From Fuscibacter oryzae (lineage in GTDB: Bacteria; Pseudomonadota; Alphaproteobacteria; Rhodobacterales; Rhodobacteraceae): a stretch of DNA of 64,000 nt. The translations under genes were made by a program, and so were the position numbers. Shown piece by piece: positions 63,048-64,000 of the stretch. Numbering within the stretch: the stretch's first letter is position 1; the number at the start of each line of letters is the position of its first letter. The DNA is taken from positions 62,001 through 126,000 of the forward strand of contig NZ_JAESVP010000010.1 of the NCBI RefSeq assembly GCF_016765795.1, written 5' to 3'. Below the pieces are notes generated by a model. It made no database searches. It had not been told where the DNA came from and saw only the letters and a list, made by a program, of their open reading frames with translations.

Positions 63048-64000
63048 GTTACAAAGTCAAAGGCCGCGCGCAGTGGCAGGTCGCGGGCGCGCTTGCCGGT
63101 CAGATCGAACAGCGCATTGGCCAGGGCGGGGGCTGCGGGCGGGGTGCCCGGCTCTCCCACGCCGCCGATATGGCCGAATTCGCCGTTGTTTTGCAGAATA
63201 GCCACCTCGAAAGCCGGAACCTGATGCAGGCGCAGGGGTTCGTAATCGTAGAAATTGCTTTCAACGACCTGCTGATCCGCAAAGGTGATCGCACCCTGCG
63301 CGGCGGCTGACAGCCCATAGACCATGGCCCCGGTCATCTGCGCCTCGATGATGGACGGGTCCATCGCAAGGCCCGGGTCACAGGCAATCCAGGCACGGGT
63401 CATGCGAATGCCGTCCGGGGTCTGCTCTACTTCCAATACCTGCGCAACCGGGGTGCCAAACGAATAGCAAAAGGCCACCCCACGCCCGAAGCCGGGCCGC
63501 TTCAGGCTATCCCAGCCCGACATCTCGCGCACTTTTTGCAGCACCGCCGCCGAAGGTGCGTGGGTTTCCCGCATCAGATCAAGCCGGAAGGTCAGCGGGT
63601 CCGCCGCTGCCGCATGGGCCATTTCGTCGATGAAGCTTTCCAGGAAGAACGCATTCATCGAGTTGCCGACAGAGCGCCAGAAGCCCAAGGGAACAGTAAG
63701 GTCCGACAGGTGGCCGTCATAGCGATAGTTTGGCAGGCCGTAGGGCTGATCGAAACCCCCTTCCACCGAACCCCGGTCAGGGCCGGGCGGCGCAAAGCCC
63801 ATCAACCGGCCCAACGCGTTGCGTGCAGCCGAGGGAACCGCCGTCCGCCCCCACAGCGCCGTTGCCTTGCCGCCCTCGATCCGCCCTGTCAGGCGGGCAA
63901 TGGCGGCGGGGCGATAGTAATCCTGCGCAAGGTCCTCTTCACGGCTGTAAGTCAGCTTGACTGGCGTTCCCACGAATTCCTTTGCCACGCGCGCCGCCAG
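63044..64000 (-). CDS. Molybdopterin hydroxylase large subunit (IorB-like), C-terminal part
   Basis: The frame stays open to the window edge, giving about 318 residues of a xanthine-dehydrogenase-family aldehyde/isoquinoline oxidoreductase beta subunit. FWRSVGNSMNAFFLESFIDEMAHAA, GRGVAFCYSFGTPVAQVLEVE and the terminal GGVGEPGTPPAAPALANALF are the family blocks; the Glu in VGEPGTPP is the catalytic general base. The 5' portion and any small [2Fe-2S] subunit lie outside the window. Substrate unknown. Confidence 0.88.
   Translation of the reverse strand: MAARVAKEFVGTPVKLTYSREEDLAQDYYRPAAIARLTGRIEGGKATALWGRTAVPSAARNALGRLMGFAPPGPDRGSVEGGFDQPYGLPNYRYDGHLSDLTVPLGFWRSVGNSMNAFFLESFIDEMAHAAAADPLTFRLDLMRETHAPSAAVLQKVREMSGWDSLKRPGFGRGVAFCYSFGTPVAQVLEVEQTPDGIRMTRAWIACDPGLAMDPSIIEAQMTGAMVYGLSAAAQGAITFADQQVVESNFYDYEPLRLHQVPAFEVAILQNNGEFGHIGGVGEPGTPPAAPALANALFDLTGKRARDLPLRAAFDFVT

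Overview
The window is high-GC (roughly 65% by eye), densely coded alphaproteobacterial DNA, most likely from the Rhodobacteraceae (Rhodobacter / Gemmobacter / Paracoccus relatives). Grounds: an aerobic (CobG/CobN-type) cobalamin gene set, many ATGA stop/start overlaps, a duplicated-looking rpoN with its own gene neighbourhood, OxyR next to katG, and an intergenic inverted repeat around a GATATTTTCTTCC core. No rRNA, tRNA, CRISPR or IS element was seen.

1-11.5 kb: aerobic vitamin B12 synthesis. A minus-strand operon led by an AdoCbl riboswitch and a Shine-Dalgarno-sequestering hairpin runs DUF1636 ferredoxin-like gene, cobW, cobN, cobG, cobH, cobI, cobJ. cobK then lies on the opposite strand, fitted without any gap between cobJ and cobL (cobL is cut by the window start). 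cobO and cobQ are on the plus strand, separated by an inverted-repeat element.

11.5-17.9 kb: iron uptake. A Fiu-like TonB-dependent siderophore receptor, PiuC, ExbB, ExbD and TonB form one operon behind a promoter with a TTTAG-N9-CTAAA dyad. An FMN-dependent alpha-hydroxy-acid oxidase converges on tonB.

18-32.9 kb: lactam / hydantoin utilisation. A minus-strand operon hyuB-hyuA-livG-livF-livH-livM-substrate-binding protein is divergent from an AraC-type regulator. Next to it is a second operon, pxpA-(biotin carrier)-(biotin carboxylase)-pxpB-pxpC, divergent from a LysR regulator.

32.9-49.7 kb: the most distinctive region. It holds an extra sigma-54 gene, an unrecognised four-gene operon including a beta-propeller protein, and a complete group-5-like soluble di-iron propane monooxygenase operon: prmA (hydroxylase alpha), prmB (reductase), prmC (hydroxylase beta), prmD (coupling protein), amidohydrolase, DUF59 protein, a dedicated GroEL-like chaperonin and a Zn alcohol dehydrogenase. 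It ends with a convergent AcoR/PrmR-type sigma-54 activator. A near-consensus -24/-12 promoter with GTTAC/GTAAC repeats upstream of prmA links these parts into a self-contained sigma-54 switch.

49.9-56.2 kb: an AceE/MdeB-like thiamine-dependent E1 with a divergent Lrp regulator, then OxyR divergent from catalase-peroxidase KatG.

56.2-63 kb: ribitol catabolism (D-ribulokinase, ribitol 2-dehydrogenase, sugar ABC permease, ATPase and binding protein) divergent from a LacI repressor, with a 22-bp near-perfect operator between them. The window ends inside a molybdopterin hydroxylase large subunit (IorB-like).

All calls come from reading the sequence and motif knowledge; no database search was run.
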